Shown here piece by piece: positions 46,289 through 54,611 of a stretch of 64,000 nucleotides of DNA. Under the pieces are notes generated by a model, which was not told where the DNA came from, made no database searches, and saw only the letters and a list, made by a program, of their open reading frames with translations. Source of the DNA: Flavobacterium sharifuzzamanii (GTDB lineage: Bacteria > Bacteroidota > Bacteroidia > Flavobacteriales > Flavobacteriaceae); contig NZ_QJGZ01000039.1 in NCBI RefSeq assembly GCF_003254585.1, positions 496,001 through 560,000 on the forward strand, read 5' to 3'. Each line of letters opens with the position of its first letter. Position 1 is the stretch's first letter. Position numbers and translations under genes: made by a program.

Positions 46289-47437
46289 ATGCAATTTTCT
46301 CAAATTTTAGGTCAAGATTACATCAAAAGCCACTTGATAAAAAGTGCTGCTTCTGGTAGAATCCCTCATGCTCAATTATTCGTTGGCCCAGAAGGAAGCG
46401 GTACATTAATAGCTGCCATTGCTTATGCCCAATATATTTTATGCAGCAATACTGGCGATGAAAATTCAAACGGAAATGATTCTTGCAATCTAAAGTTTGA
46501 AAACATCTCTCATCCCGATCTGCATTTTATCTATCCAACCGTTACAACCGAAGATGTAAAAACAAAACCCAAAAGTTTGGACTTTATCCAGGATTGGCGA
46601 AGCTTTATTCAAGAAATGCCTTACGGCGGTTTGTTTGATTGGTACAAGATTCTTGGTGTTCAAAACAAGCAAGGGGAAATTCGTGTAGAAGATGCTCAGG
46701 AAGTTTTAAAATCGCTTTCACTAAAATCTTACGAAGGCGGATACAAAATCATGATTATCTGGATGGCCGATAAAATGAATATCGCCGCTTCTAATAAACT
46801 CCTTAAACTTCTAGAAGAACCTTCAGACAAAACGATGTTTATTCTGATTTCTGAAAACGAAGAAGATATTATTCAAACCATACGTTCTCGATGCCAAGTG
46901 ATTCACTTTAGTGGACTACCCGAAAAAGTTATTGCCGATGCTTTGGTTCGCCAAGAAAACATAGACGCAGGTTTAGCCAAAAAAATTGCACATCAGGCGC
47001 AAGGCAATTTTAATAAAGCATTGCATTTGTTAAAAGAAGACGATGACGATCTTCCGTTTGAACAATGGTTTGTCAATTGGGTTCGTGCAGCTTTTAGAGC
47101 AAAAGGAAATGCTGCTGCAATTCAGGATTTAATTTCTTGGAGTGAGCAGATTGCTGCATTGGGGCGCGAAAGCCAGAAAAAATTTATCCAATATTGCATC
47201 GAAATGTTCCGACAAGCTCTTATGCTAAATTATCAGGCTCAAGACTTAGTTTATATCGAACCGAAAGTGGATAAATTCAAACTGGAGAATTTTGCTCCTT
47301 TCGTAAACGGGAATAATATCCACGAAATATTCAAAGAACTTTCAGATGCTATGTATCACATCGAAAGAAATGGAAATGCAAAAATAATCCTTACCGATTT
47401 ATCGATCAAATTGACTCGTTTAATTCATAAAAAATAA
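46289..47437 (+). CDS. holB: DNA polymerase III subunit delta'
   Basis: A 382-residue AAA+ clamp-loader subunit. The N-terminal ILGQDYIKSHL and the P-loop-like GPEGSGTL (about residues 28-35) lack the Walker A lysine, as is normal for the non-hydrolysing delta' subunit. NKLLKLLEEPSDKTMFILIS (about 170-189) and the arginine-finger region IQTIRSRCQVIHF follow. The collar domain is in the C-terminal third. It is the first gene before a DoxX protein (6 nt gap) and a thioesterase. Confidence 0.92.
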   Translation: MQFSQILGQDYIKSHLIKSAASGRIPHAQLFVGPEGSGTLIAAIAYAQYILCSNTGDENSNGNDSCNLKFENISHPDLHFIYPTVTTEDVKTKPKSLDFIQDWRSFIQEMPYGGLFDWYKILGVQNKQGEIRVEDAQEVLKSLSLKSYEGGYKIMIIWMADKMNIAASNKLLKLLEEPSDKTMFILISENEEDIIQTIRSRCQVIHFSGLPEKVIADALVRQENIDAGLAKKIAHQAQGNFNKALHLLKEDDDDLPFEQWFVNWVRAAFRAKGNAAAIQDLISWSEQIAALGRESQKKFIQYCIEMFRQALMLNYQAQDLVYIEPKVDKFKLENFAPFVNGNNIHEIFKELSDAMYHIERNGNAKIILTDLSIKLTRLIHKK

Positions 47438-47443
47438 TTCAAA

Positions 47444-47827
47444 ATGAACAATGTTGCCTCAATTTTACTTTTGGCTTTTCTAGCTTTAACTTTTCTACAA
47501 TCTGGATACGAAAAAATTTTTTACTGGAAAGATAATGTTACCTGGCTTAAAGAGCACTTTGCCAAAACGCCTTTAAAAAATCAAGTTCCGCTTGCTCTTA
47601 TGCATTTGTTGATTTTAGAATTGATTTCAGGAATTTTATGTGTTGTGGGCGGAATTCAATTGTTTACAAATAATGGCAGAGAATTTGGTTTTTATGGAGC
47701 TATCTTTTCTTGTATCTGTTTGCTAATGATGCTTTTCGGACAAAGACTTGCAAAAGATTACGATGGTGCGAGAACCATTGTTATATATTTTATACCAGCT
47801 GTAATGGCTGTTTATTGGTTAAATTAA
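47444..47827 (+). CDS. DoxX-like integral membrane protein
   Basis: A 127-residue protein with four hydrophobic helices: ASILLLAFLALTFL, LMHLLILELISGILCVVGG, FGFYGAIFSCICLLMMLFG, and IVIYFIPAVMAVYWL. The arrangement, including the early QSGYEKIFYWKDN loop, fits the DoxX/DoxD-like family of four-helix inner-membrane proteins whose function is poorly defined. It begins 6 nt after the delta' stop and is followed by a thioesterase 33 nt later. Confidence 0.8.
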   Translation: MNNVASILLLAFLALTFLQSGYEKIFYWKDNVTWLKEHFAKTPLKNQVPLALMHLLILELISGILCVVGGIQLFTNNGREFGFYGAIFSCICLLMMLFGQRLAKDYDGARTIVIYFIPAVMAVYWLN

Positions 47828-47860
47828 CCAGTACAAATTTTTAAATTTTAGATTAAAAAA

Positions 47861-48370
47861 ATGAATCCAAAACATCCTTCAGAATCCCTAACTATTTTAA
47901 CTGATTTAGTTTTACCGAGCGAAACAAATCCTTTAAACAATCTTTTTGGCGGTGAGTTATTAGCCAGAATGGATCGCGCGGCAAGTATTGCAGCACGCAG
48001 ACATTCGCGCCGAATTGTAGTAACGGCATCTGTAAATCACGTTGCTTTTAATAGAGCTATTTCGCTTGGAAGCGTTGTAACTGTAGAGGCAAAAGTTTCA
48101 AGATCATTCAAAAGTTCGATGGAAGTTTTTATCGATGTTTGGGTAGAAGACCGCGAATCTGGAAACAGAACAAAAGCCAACGAAGCAATTTATACTTTCG
48201 TAGCGGTAGACGATACTGGAAGACCCGTTGAAGTTCCAGCAATTGTACCTGAAACTGAATTGGAAATTCAGCGATTTGATGCTGCGCTTCGTCGCAAACA
48301 GTTAAGTTTATTGCTTGCAGGCAAAATAAAACCAACTGACGCAACAGAATTAAAGGCATTATTTGTATAG
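47861..48370 (+). CDS. Acyl-CoA thioesterase (hotdog fold, YciA/BACH type)
   Basis: A 169-residue cytosolic hotdog-fold enzyme that hydrolyses acyl-CoA. Typical elements are NNLFGGELLARMDRAASIAA (about residues 26-45, with the conserved Asn and Asp of the active site), a TASVNHVAFNRAI strand-turn and a conserved VWVEDRESGNRTKANEAIYTF beta strand (in two parts). One full hotdog domain is present. It lies between the delta'/DoxX genes and recA. Confidence 0.9.
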   Translation: MNPKHPSESLTILTDLVLPSETNPLNNLFGGELLARMDRAASIAARRHSRRIVVTASVNHVAFNRAISLGSVVTVEAKVSRSFKSSMEVFIDVWVEDRESGNRTKANEAIYTFVAVDDTGRPVEVPAIVPETELEIQRFDAALRRKQLSLLLAGKIKPTDATELKALFV

Positions 48371-48515
48371 AACGATTTTGTGACAATTTGGAACAATCAA
48401 ACTTCAAAAAAAGAAGTAATTTTACAAATTATAAAACTGATTAATAAGATTATTAGAGAATTTTCTTATTTTTATCCAGAAAGACAAAATAATAATTTAA
48501 GATATTTAGAAAAAA

Positions 48516-49523
48516 ATGAGTTCAGAGAAAGAAGCCAAATTAAAAGCACTACAATTAACGCTTGACAAACTTGACAAAACCTACGGAAAAGGAACCGTAA
48601 TGAAAATGGGCGACAGAGCCATTGTAGAAGTAGAAACGATTTCTTCTGGCTCATTAGGTGTTGACTTAGCTCTTGGAGTAAACGGATATCCAAAAGGAAG
48701 AATTATCGAAATATATGGTCCAGAATCTTCTGGAAAAACAACTTTGACGCTTCATGCAATTGCAGAAGCTCAAAAAGCTGGCGGTATTGCCGCTTTTATC
48801 GATGCGGAGCATGCTTTTGATAGAAATTACGCAGAGAAATTAAACGTTGATATTGAGAACTTAATCATTTCTCAGCCAGACAACGGAGAACAAGCTTTAG
48901 AAATTGCTGAAAACCTAATTCGTTCTGGAGCTATCGACATAGTTGTAATTGACTCTGTTGCAGCTTTAACTCCAAAAAGCGAGATTGAAGGTGAAATGGG
49001 AGATTCAAAAATGGGTCTTCATGCCCGTTTGATGTCTCAAGCATTGAGAAAACTTACTGGAACTATCAGCAAAACAAACTGTACGGTTTTCTTTATCAAC
49101 CAGCTTCGTGAAAAAATTGGTGTTATGTTCGGAAATCCAGAAACTACAACTGGAGGTAACGCACTTAAATTTTACGCTTCTGTACGTTTAGATATCCGCC
49201 GTTCTGCTCAAATTAAAGATGGTGAAAACGTAATCGGAAATAGAACTAAAGTAAAAATCGTTAAAAACAAAGTGGCTCCGCCGTTTAAAACTGCAGAATT
49301 CGATATTATGTATGGAGAAGGAGTTTCTAAAACAGGAGAAATCTTAGACTTAGCTGTAGAATTTGATATCGTTAAAAAAGCAGGATCTTGGTTTAGCTAT
49401 GGCGACACCAAATTAGGTCAAGGACGTGACGCTGTTAAAGCTTTAATTAAAGATAATCCAGAACTAGCTGAAGAACTGGAAATTAAAATTAAAGAACACA
49501 TGAAAGAATTGGCAAATGCCTAA
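48516..49523 (+). CDS. recA: Recombinase RecA
   Basis: A 335-residue recombinase, full length. Walker A is GPESSGKTT (about residues 67-75) and Walker B is [17 protein letters not shown] (about 140-156). The L2/Q-loop region is [19 protein letters not shown] (about 204-222). It promotes homologous pairing and LexA-type cleavage. The 145-bp gap upstream is AT-rich, and I saw no clear SOS box. A strong terminator follows at 49551-49587. Confidence 0.98.
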   Translation: MSSEKEAKLKALQLTLDKLDKTYGKGTVMKMGDRAIVEVETISSGSLGVDLALGVNGYPKGRIIEIYGPESSGKTTLTLHAIAEAQKAGGIAAFIDAEHAFDRNYAEKLNVDIENLIISQPDNGEQALEIAENLIRSGAIDIVVIDSVAALTPKSEIEGEMGDSKMGLHARLMSQALRKLTGTISKTNCTVFFINQLREKIGVMFGNPETTTGGNALKFYASVRLDIRRSAQIKDGENVIGNRTKVKIVKNKVAPPFKTAEFDIMYGEGVSKTGEILDLAVEFDIVKKAGSWFSYGDTKLGQGRDAVKALIKDNPELAEELEIKIKEHMKELANA

Positions 49524-49550
49524 AAAATAAGTCTAAAAGACGCTATTAAA

Positions 49551-49587
49551 AGCCAAGCGATTACACAAAAATCGCTTGGCTTTTTTT
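49551..49587 (+). terminator. recA terminator
   Basis: A perfect 11-bp stem (AGCCAAGCGAT, 49551-49561, with ATCGCTTGGCT, 49571-49581) and a 9-nt loop are followed by T6. Confidence 0.92.
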
Positions 49588-49616
49588 ATTTTGAAATAAA
49601 ATTAAAAATTTCACGC

Positions 49617-49641
49617 AACCTTTTTACCAAACCTTCATCTA
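49617..49641 (+). promoter_or_regulatory. ECF sigma-type promoter, unit 1
   Basis: AAC (in CGCAACCTTTTT, AAC at 49617-49619), a 16-nt spacer and CATCTA (49636-49641). AAC at -35 and CRTCTA at -10 are the usual ECF sigma hallmarks. The same elements and exact spacing recur at 49796-49820. Confidence 0.6.
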
Positions 49642-49649
49642 TATAAAAA

Positions 49650-49761
49650 AGCAGTTTTGTAATTGGTACTGCCATATATCAATTTCGGTTTTTTTTAGAA
49701 TTTACGTTGATTGGTTATTTGAGTAAAAAAATCCGTTAGTTGTTCAAACTAACGGGTTTTT
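49650..49761 (+). ncRNA. Candidate small RNA between ECF promoter 1 and a terminator
   Basis: A transcript starting about 6-9 nt after the -10 box would be about 110 nt and end at the hairpin 49733-49755 plus T run. No ATG occurs on the plus strand between the promoter and the terminator, so it is unlikely to be a normal mRNA. Its exact ends and function are unknown. The call depends on the promoter and the terminator both being real. Confidence 0.45.
49733..49761. terminator. Terminator of candidate sRNA
   Basis: A perfect 9-bp stem (CCGTTAGTT, 49733-49741, with AACTAACGG, 49747-49755) has a T run after it and an A run before it. Confidence 0.88.
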
Positions 49762-49795
49762 ATCAAATTTCCCCTTTTAATCAGAATTCCAACGC

Positions 49796-49820
49796 AACCT
49801 TTTTGATTTTTCTCCATCTA
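49796..49820 (+). promoter_or_regulatory. ECF sigma-type promoter, unit 2
   Basis: AAC (49796-49798), a 16-nt spacer and CATCTA (49815-49820), identical in layout to unit 1 and sharing CGCAACCTTTTT. It reads towards the 34-residue ORF at 49888. Confidence 0.6.
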
Positions 49821-49887
49821 TAATAATGTGAAATTAACTTGAGTCATTAACCAAACTCTTTATTATCAACTATTAATATTTTTAATC

Positions 49888-49992
49888 ATGAAAGAAAAAA
49901 TAGAATTGTTGTACAGTAAAAACCGAAGAAAAACCAAATTGAAGTTTAAAAAAGTATTGCGTTTTATTTCAGAAAAGATAATTCACAGATAA
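49888..49992 (+). CDS. 34-residue basic peptide behind an ECF-type promoter
   Basis: A small ORF beginning MKEKIELLYSKNRRKTKLKF and ending FISEKIIHR. It is very rich in Lys/Arg (12 of 34) and has no membrane helix. The leader from the inferred ECF promoter is about 60 nt. A strong terminator follows at 50031-50064, so promoter, ORF and terminator form a compact unit. Its composition suggests nucleic-acid or membrane-surface binding (inference). With 34 codons it could also be chance; the surrounding signals are the main support. Confidence 0.45.
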   Translation: MKEKIELLYSKNRRKTKLKFKKVLRFISEKIIHR

Positions 49993-50030
49993 TAAGCTTT
50001 TGAATAAAAATAGGGGTTTTTAATTCAAAG

Positions 50031-50064
50031 AAAAGCCGGTAGACTAATCAGTTTACCGGCTTTT
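50031..50064. terminator. Bidirectional terminator
   Basis: A perfect 11-bp stem (50031-50041 with 50054-50064, core GCCGGTA/TACCGGC) has flanking A and T runs as part of the stem. It can end the small-peptide unit and the minus-strand plsC gene ending at 50098. Confidence 0.88.
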
Positions 50065-50097
50065 GTATTTTACATAATGTAAGGCTGTTTATTATCG

Positions 50098-50832
50098 TTA
50101 AAAGTCGATTAAGCCTTTGTAAATTAAACTTCTTACTTGTTCTTTCAATTCTTTTCTATGATCGCTTGTCAAACCTTTTGTTTCTACAAATGGCAAAATT
50201 CTTGCACGCATTCTACCTGGACTTCCACTCATAAATGTATAGGAAAAACGTTCTTTATTGTCTGGAAAAACAATGGGCACAATCGGAATCTGATGATCAA
50301 TTGCTAATCTGAATGCTCCATCTTTAAACTCGTCCAACAAAATACTTTCATCATCTGGAACTCCTCCTTCAGGAAAAATACAAATACTTAAACCTTGGTT
50401 AAGACGATTTTGGGCTCTTTTAAAAACCTCATTTTTGCTTTTAGACGAGCTTCTGTCAACCAAAATGCAAGTACGTTTATAGAAAAATCCAAAAAGCGGA
50501 ATCTTCACCAATTCTTTCTTTCCAACAAAAACAAATGGGTTTTTTATAAGCGCCAACATTAGCATAATATCGGTCATGGAAGTATGATTGGCCACTATCA
50601 TGTAACTTTTGCCTTTAATGAGCTTCTGTTCGCGTTTTACGGTGTAATAGAAACCCATCCCGAAAAGGATAAATTTAGCCCAAATGCGGGCCATTTTAAA
50701 GAAATATGGATATCCTTTCTCAGAAAGGATAGAAACGACCAGAAAAGGAAACATAATAAGTATTGGAATGGCCATTAAGACATAAAACCAAACTCTCCAA
50801 AGAATCCAAAAAGCAATTTTAAATATTTTCAT
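50098..50832 (-). CDS. 1-acyl-sn-glycerol-3-phosphate acyltransferase (PlsC family), copy 2
   Basis: A 244-residue membrane acyltransferase. N-terminal hydrophobic helices (LMAIPILIMFPFLVVSIL) come before HxxxxD as NHTSMTD (about residues 82-88). FPEGG (about 152-156) replaces the more common FPEGT, a tolerated change that could affect substrate choice. It differs clearly from the copy at 7562-8293. Its -7 box lies only 5 nt before the ATG, so the mRNA may be leaderless. Confidence 0.88.
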   Translation of the reverse strand: MKIFKIAFWILWRVWFYVLMAIPILIMFPFLVVSILSEKGYPYFFKMARIWAKFILFGMGFYYTVKREQKLIKGKSYMIVANHTSMTDIMLMLALIKNPFVFVGKKELVKIPLFGFFYKRTCILVDRSSSKSKNEVFKRAQNRLNQGLSICIFPEGGVPDDESILLDEFKDGAFRLAIDHQIPIVPIVFPDNKERFSYTFMSGSPGRMRARILPFVETKGLTSDHRKELKEQVRSLIYKGLIDF

Positions 50833-50837
50833 AGCTT

Positions 50838-50845
50838 CAAAAGTA
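50838..50845 (-). promoter_or_regulatory. -7 box of plsC copy 2, almost touching the ATG
   Basis: The minus strand reads TACTTTTG, an exact TAnnTTTG match, with its last base 5 nt upstream of the ATG. This places the start of transcription at or near the start codon. Confidence 0.55.
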
Positions 50846-50893
50846 GTAAAACCGAAATGAATATTATAAAGATTTTTTCTTAGTCATCGCTTA

Positions 50894-51541
50894 TTTTAAC
50901 GCAAAGAACGCAAAGGATTTTCGCAAAGTTTTTGAAGTGATTATTGTGAAGGTTTACTTTGCGATAAGTTCGCAAAGCTCTATCTATAAATTGTTAACGA
51001 CTCTTCTAATACCATTTTTTAAAAGAATTTCATTGAAATTTATGAGTAAGCCAAGTTTAAATTTTCCTAGTCTTAAATAGGTTAATGTTTGTGCTAAATG
51101 ATTAACAGTAAGAGATTCCACACTTTTTATCTCGATTAACAATTTGTTTTCCGCAAGTATATCAATGCGATATCCACAATCTAGCTTAACTTCTTCAAAA
51201 ACTAACGGCAAAGATTTTTCTTTTTCAACAAAAAGTCCACGTTGCTTAATTTTATAAAACAAACATTCTTTATAAACATTTTCCAATAATCCAGGTCCCA
51301 GTTTTTTATGAATTTCAATTGCTAGTCCAATTACAATATTTGATATTTCGTTTTCTGTCATAATTTAAAAAAGAGCAAATTTATAAATATTTTCTTATAT
51401 TTTAATCTAATCAAAAATCAAGAAACTTTTAAAATATGCTTAATATAAAGACAAAGCTTTGTGAACTTATCACAAAGTAATTTCTCAAAGAAATAAAACT
51501 TCTTTACTTTGCGAAAACCCTTTGCGCTCTTTGCGTTAAAA
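50894..51541. mobile_element. 648-bp inverted-repeat cassette carrying a GxxExxY gene
   Basis: The arms at about 50894-50992 and 51441-51541 are imperfect inverted copies. The outer 35 bp differ at only two positions (both begin TTTTAACGCAAAGA). An inner block around TTACTTTG also matches closely, and the middle of the arms is less similar. Each arm contains an 8-bp hairpin (left 50957-50977, right 51457-51477). Between them the hairpins differ by a compensatory change (CTTTGCGA/TCGCAAAG against CTTTGTGA/TCACAAAG). The only gene is the GxxExxY ORF. No transposase or obvious target-site duplication was found, so mobility is inferred from the architecture. Confidence 0.6.
50984..51361 (-). CDS. 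GxxExxY protein, PD-(D/E)XK nuclease-like
   Basis: A 125-residue protein with the family's naming motif in GPGLLENVYKECL (GLLENVY, about residues 24-30). The nuclease-fold pattern follows: GYRIDILAENKLLIEIKSVE (about 63-82) supplies D and ExK in the right order for a PD-(D/E)XK active site. Family members are widespread in Bacteroidota and are of unknown function. Its stop lies inside the left arm of the inverted repeat, so gene and repeats form one unit. It faces away from trpS. Confidence 0.85.
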   Translation of the reverse strand: MTENEISNIVIGLAIEIHKKLGPGLLENVYKECLFYKIKQRGLFVEKEKSLPLVFEEVKLDCGYRIDILAENKLLIEIKSVESLTVNHLAQTLTYLRLGKFKLGLLINFNEILLKNGIRRVVNNL

Positions 51542-51552
51542 AACTACAAACT

Positions 51553-51582
51553 TTGTAATTAGAAAAAACATCGCGACATTTG
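51553..51582 (+). promoter_or_regulatory. Promoter of trpS
   Basis: TTG (51553-51555), a 19-nt spacer and GACATTTG (51575-51582), one mismatch from TAnnTTTG. The leader is about 15 nt. It starts just outside the right end of the cassette. Confidence 0.45.
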
Positions 51583-51601
51583 CATTTCAGAAAAAACTAG
51601 A

Positions 51602-52576
51602 ATGGCAAAAATACTTACTGGTGTTCAAAGTACAGGAACACCGCATTTAGGAAATTTATTAGGAGCAATTATTCCGGCAATTGAATTATCAAATGATCCA
51701 GCAAATGAATCTTATTTGTTTATTGCCGATTTGCATTCAATCACTCAAATTAAAGACGGAAAGACTTTAAGAGAAAACACGTACAGTACTGCTGCGGCTT
51801 GGCTTGCGTGTGGTTTAAATCCTGAAAAAGTGACGTTTTACAGACAATCTGATGTGGTTCAAACTACAGAATTGACTTGGTATTTGAGCTGTTTTTTCCC
51901 ATTTCAAAGATTGACATTAGCACATTCTTTCAAAGATAAAGCAGATCGTCTAGACGATGTTAACGCTGGACTTTTTACATATCCAATGCTTATGGCTGCG
52001 GACATTTTGCTATATGACGCTGAATTTGTTCCTGTTGGAAAAGATCAGTTGCAGCATTTAGAAATTACTCGTGATGTTGCGGCTCGTTTCAATCACCAAA
52101 TGGGTGAGACTTTTGTTCTTCCTGAGGCTAAAATTGAGGAAAACATTATGCTGATTCCGGGAACAAACGGAGGAAAAATGAGTAAATCTGCCAACAATAT
52201 CATCAATATTTTCTTGGATGACAAAACATTAAGAAAACAAGTAATGAGTATTGAAACAGATTCTACACCACTTGAGGCACCTAAAAATCCAGATACTTGT
52301 AATGCTTTCGCAATTTATTCTTTGTTAGCAAATGAAGAACAAACTGCGCAAATGAGAGCTAATTATTTAGGTGGAAATTATGGTTATGGCCACGCTAAAC
52401 AAGCTTTGTTTGAATTGATTACAGAGAAATTCAAAACAGAAAGAGAGAAATATAATTACTATATCAATAACCTTGAAGAAGTAGACGCTTTGTTGAAAAA
52501 AGGTGCATCAAAAGCTTCTGTCATTGCAGATGGTGTTTTGGCAAAGGTTAGAGAAGTTTTAGGATTTGGTAAATAA
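51602..52576 (+). CDS. trpS: Tryptophanyl-tRNA synthetase
   Basis: A full-length 324-residue class I aminoacyl-tRNA synthetase that charges tRNA-Trp. The HIGH-type motif is TPHLGN (residues 13-18) after GVQSTG, and the KMSKS loop is GGKMSKSANN (about 189-198). DLHSIT and the GKDQLQHLEITRDVA segment are also typical. A small gene of unknown function follows 32 nt downstream. Confidence 0.97.
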   Translation: MAKILTGVQSTGTPHLGNLLGAIIPAIELSNDPANESYLFIADLHSITQIKDGKTLRENTYSTAAAWLACGLNPEKVTFYRQSDVVQTTELTWYLSCFFPFQRLTLAHSFKDKADRLDDVNAGLFTYPMLMAADILLYDAEFVPVGKDQLQHLEITRDVAARFNHQMGETFVLPEAKIEENIMLIPGTNGGKMSKSANNIINIFLDDKTLRKQVMSIETDSTPLEAPKNPDTCNAFAIYSLLANEEQTAQMRANYLGGNYGYGHAKQALFELITEKFKTEREKYNYYINNLEEVDALLKKGASKASVIADGVLAKVREVLGFGK

Positions 52577-52608
52577 TCAAAACCTCTAATATATTCTAAT
52601 ATATTACG

Positions 52609-53019
52609 ATGACGAAGGAAGATGCAATAGAGGAATTAATGTACCAGAGTGGTAACCATGAAAATATAGAAAGCGAAAGATGGCAAAATGGTTTTTTAGG
52701 TCATCTTCGACCATTTCGAGGACAATTGCGTGAAGAAAACTATCACTTGATTATGAAATCTTTACAAATTCTTGCATCCGAAATAGAAAAAGACTTTGTA
52801 GATAAAAGAATCATAAGTTCTATTATGGGAATTTGTCATCTCGGTCGAATGTGGGCAATTGATCCTGAAGGAATGTTACAAAGTAATAATTTGATTTCCA
52901 AAGAACAAACAGGACAAATTGACAATTGGTTAATCGATATATCATATGCCGCTTTTTGCCTTTTAGATGGTGCTGGTGCTGAAGAAGCATTTTGGAATTA
53001 CAACGAAAATAATCTATAA
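52609..53019 (+). CDS. Hypothetical 136-residue protein
   Basis: A soluble, acidic, helix-rich protein with no signal peptide or membrane helix. Visible features are an N-terminal MTKEDAIEELMYQSGNHENI, a FLGHLRPFRGQL segment, and a C-terminal YAAFCLLDGAGAEEAFWNY. I do not recognise the family. It follows trpS by 32 nt on the same strand with no terminator between them, so they are probably cotranscribed, and a strong terminator follows it. Confidence 0.75.
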   Translation: MTKEDAIEELMYQSGNHENIESERWQNGFLGHLRPFRGQLREENYHLIMKSLQILASEIEKDFVDKRIISSIMGICHLGRMWAIDPEGMLQSNNLISKEQTGQIDNWLIDISYAAFCLLDGAGAEEAFWNYNENNL

Positions 53020-53035
53020 AATTCAAATACTTAAA

Positions 53036-53073
53036 ATCATAAAAGCTGACTAATAACGGTCAGCTTTTATGAT
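53036..53073. terminator. Terminator after the hypothetical gene
   Basis: A perfect 15-bp stem (53036-53050 with 53059-53073, core AAAAGCTGAC) has loop TAATAACG. Confidence 0.85.
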
Positions 53074-53131
53074 TTATATAAATTTTATTTTTTGTAACTT
53101 CAACTATATTAACCTCTTAAAATAAAAAAAA

Positions 53132-53254
53132 ATGGATAAGTATATTGAAGATTACAATGTTCCCTTGTATGCATTTCAAATGCTAAATATCGTTTTTGGC
53201 TTATTACTGATTTATATTTTATACCGATTGTACAAACATTTTACAAGAAAATAA
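53132..53254 (+). CDS. 40-residue single-helix membrane protein
   Basis: A small ORF, MDKYIEDYNVPLYAFQML followed by a hydrophobic helix (NIVFGLLLIYILYRLY) and a basic tail KHFTRK. An A-rich stretch precedes the ATG, as is usual for Bacteroidota translation starts. Charge distribution suggests the N-terminus is outside and the tail in the cytosol. It lies between a terminator and the convergent dprA gene. Function unknown. Confidence 0.5.
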   Translation: MDKYIEDYNVPLYAFQMLNIVFGLLLIYILYRLYKHFTRK

Positions 53255-53272
53255 TATATAGGATTTTCTGCG

Positions 53273-54373
53273 TTAAATTGATTCAAAAAGTTTTCCAGGA
53301 AGTGGTCTTATAACACCTTTTAATTCCATACCTATCAGAATTCCAGATAATTTAAAGATTGGGATTTCACATTCAATTGCAATAATGTCTAATAATTCCT
53401 TTCCGTTCTTCTGGAGAAAATCATAAACCATTTGTTCGTCAGAATCTAATTCTACAAAAAGCTGTTTTTGAATGTTTTTTGGTTTTTCTTTAATATCCCA
53501 ATTTAGCATATAGATTAAATCAGCGGCACTTGTCAACACATTCGCTTTCTGTGTTTTAATCAAATTATTACAGCCCTGACTGTATTTATCTGTAACTCTT
53601 CCTGGCACAGCAAAAACATCTCGATTGTATTCATTTGCCATATTTGCGGTAATCAGGGATCCGCCTTTATCAGCAGATTCAATAACAATTGTAGCTTCAG
53701 TCATTCCAGCAACAATTCGATTTCGGCGTACAAACTTCTCTTTATCTGGATTAGAATCACTCCAAAATTCAGTTATAAATCCACCATTTACTTCCATTCT
53801 TGCCATATACTTTTTATGCGCACGCGGATAAACTTGATTCAATCCATGAGCCAAAACGCCAATTGTCTGCAGATCATAATCCATTGCTGCTTGATGCGCC
53901 ACTATATCAACTCCGTAAGCAAAACCGCTTACAATTACAGGATCTAGCGGAGCCAAATCTTCAATTAACTTTCTACAAAAATCAGTTCCATAAGAGGTAA
54001 TTTGCCTTGTTCCAACGATACTGATTATCTTTTTGCTTTTAAAATCTAAATTCCCTGCCGTAAAAATCAGAATTGGTGCATCAATACAATGTTTAAGACG
54101 ATCGGGGTAATTTTCGTCTTGAAAAAAAGAAACCTGAATATTGTTGTTTTTTATAAATGAGACCTCTTTGTCTGCCTTTTCGAAAACAGTTTTATCTTTA
54201 AGGTTTTTCAATAAAACAGATCCAATTCCGTCAACGGCAGCCAATTGAGAATTCTTAGCTTTAAAAATAGAAGTCGCATCGCCAAACGAATTAAGCAATT
54301 TTTTGCCCATTATATCTCCCACTCCATCAACCTTCAATAAGGCAAGCAAATTAAATAATTCTTGATCTTTCAT
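53273..54373 (-). CDS. dprA: DNA-processing protein DprA
   Basis: A 366-residue protein that loads RecA onto incoming single-stranded DNA during natural transformation. Order: N-terminal helix-hairpin-helix (about 1-70, LKVDGVGDIMGKKLL and VDGIGSVLLKNL); Rossmann-like DprA core (about 80-285, with SIVGTRQITSYG, VSGFAYGVDIVAHQAAM and GGSLITANMANEY); and a C-terminal winged-helix (about 300-366). It is divergent from the HU-CCDC81/SPOR gene, an arrangement common in Bacteroidota. Confidence 0.95.
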   Translation of the reverse strand: MKDQELFNLLALLKVDGVGDIMGKKLLNSFGDATSIFKAKNSQLAAVDGIGSVLLKNLKDKTVFEKADKEVSFIKNNNIQVSFFQDENYPDRLKHCIDAPILIFTAGNLDFKSKKIISIVGTRQITSYGTDFCRKLIEDLAPLDPVIVSGFAYGVDIVAHQAAMDYDLQTIGVLAHGLNQVYPRAHKKYMARMEVNGGFITEFWSDSNPDKEKFVRRNRIVAGMTEATIVIESADKGGSLITANMANEYNRDVFAVPGRVTDKYSQGCNNLIKTQKANVLTSAADLIYMLNWDIKEKPKNIQKQLFVELDSDEQMVYDFLQKNGKELLDIIAIECEIPIFKLSGILIGMELKGVIRPLPGKLFESI

Positions 54374-54577
54374 TGTGTTTTAACATTATGTAAAATAGAT
54401 AAATAAAATCTACTTTTTACGAGGCGCAAATATCCATAAAACAAAGTAATTTCTTAATAAAATTTAAAAATATTTTTGAAGTGCCTTGTTTTGAAAGAAA
54501 ACCTAAAAAGTTAATATACTGAAAACGAATTATCTAAAAATAATTCCGAATTGTTAATAAAAATTGTGAATAAAATT

Positions 54578-54606
54578 TTGATAACTATACGGGTTGGCTA
54601 ACTTTG
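54578..54606 (+). promoter_or_regulatory. Promoter of the HU-CCDC81/SPOR gene
   Basis: TTG (54578-54580), an 18-nt spacer and TAACTTTG (54599-54606) match the full Bacteroidota consensus. The ATG at 54612 lies 5 nt after the box, so the mRNA is leaderless or nearly so. Confidence 0.65.
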
Positions 54607-54611
54607 TTAAT

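Noticed and set aside
46289..47437. Loss of the Walker A lysine in the delta' gene as a sign of decay
   Set aside because: The delta' subunit normally does not hydrolyse ATP, and the rest of the gene is intact.
54594..54611. TTG start for the HU-CCDC81/SPOR gene
   Set aside because: It precedes the -7 box; ATG 54612 begins the HU-like domain directly.
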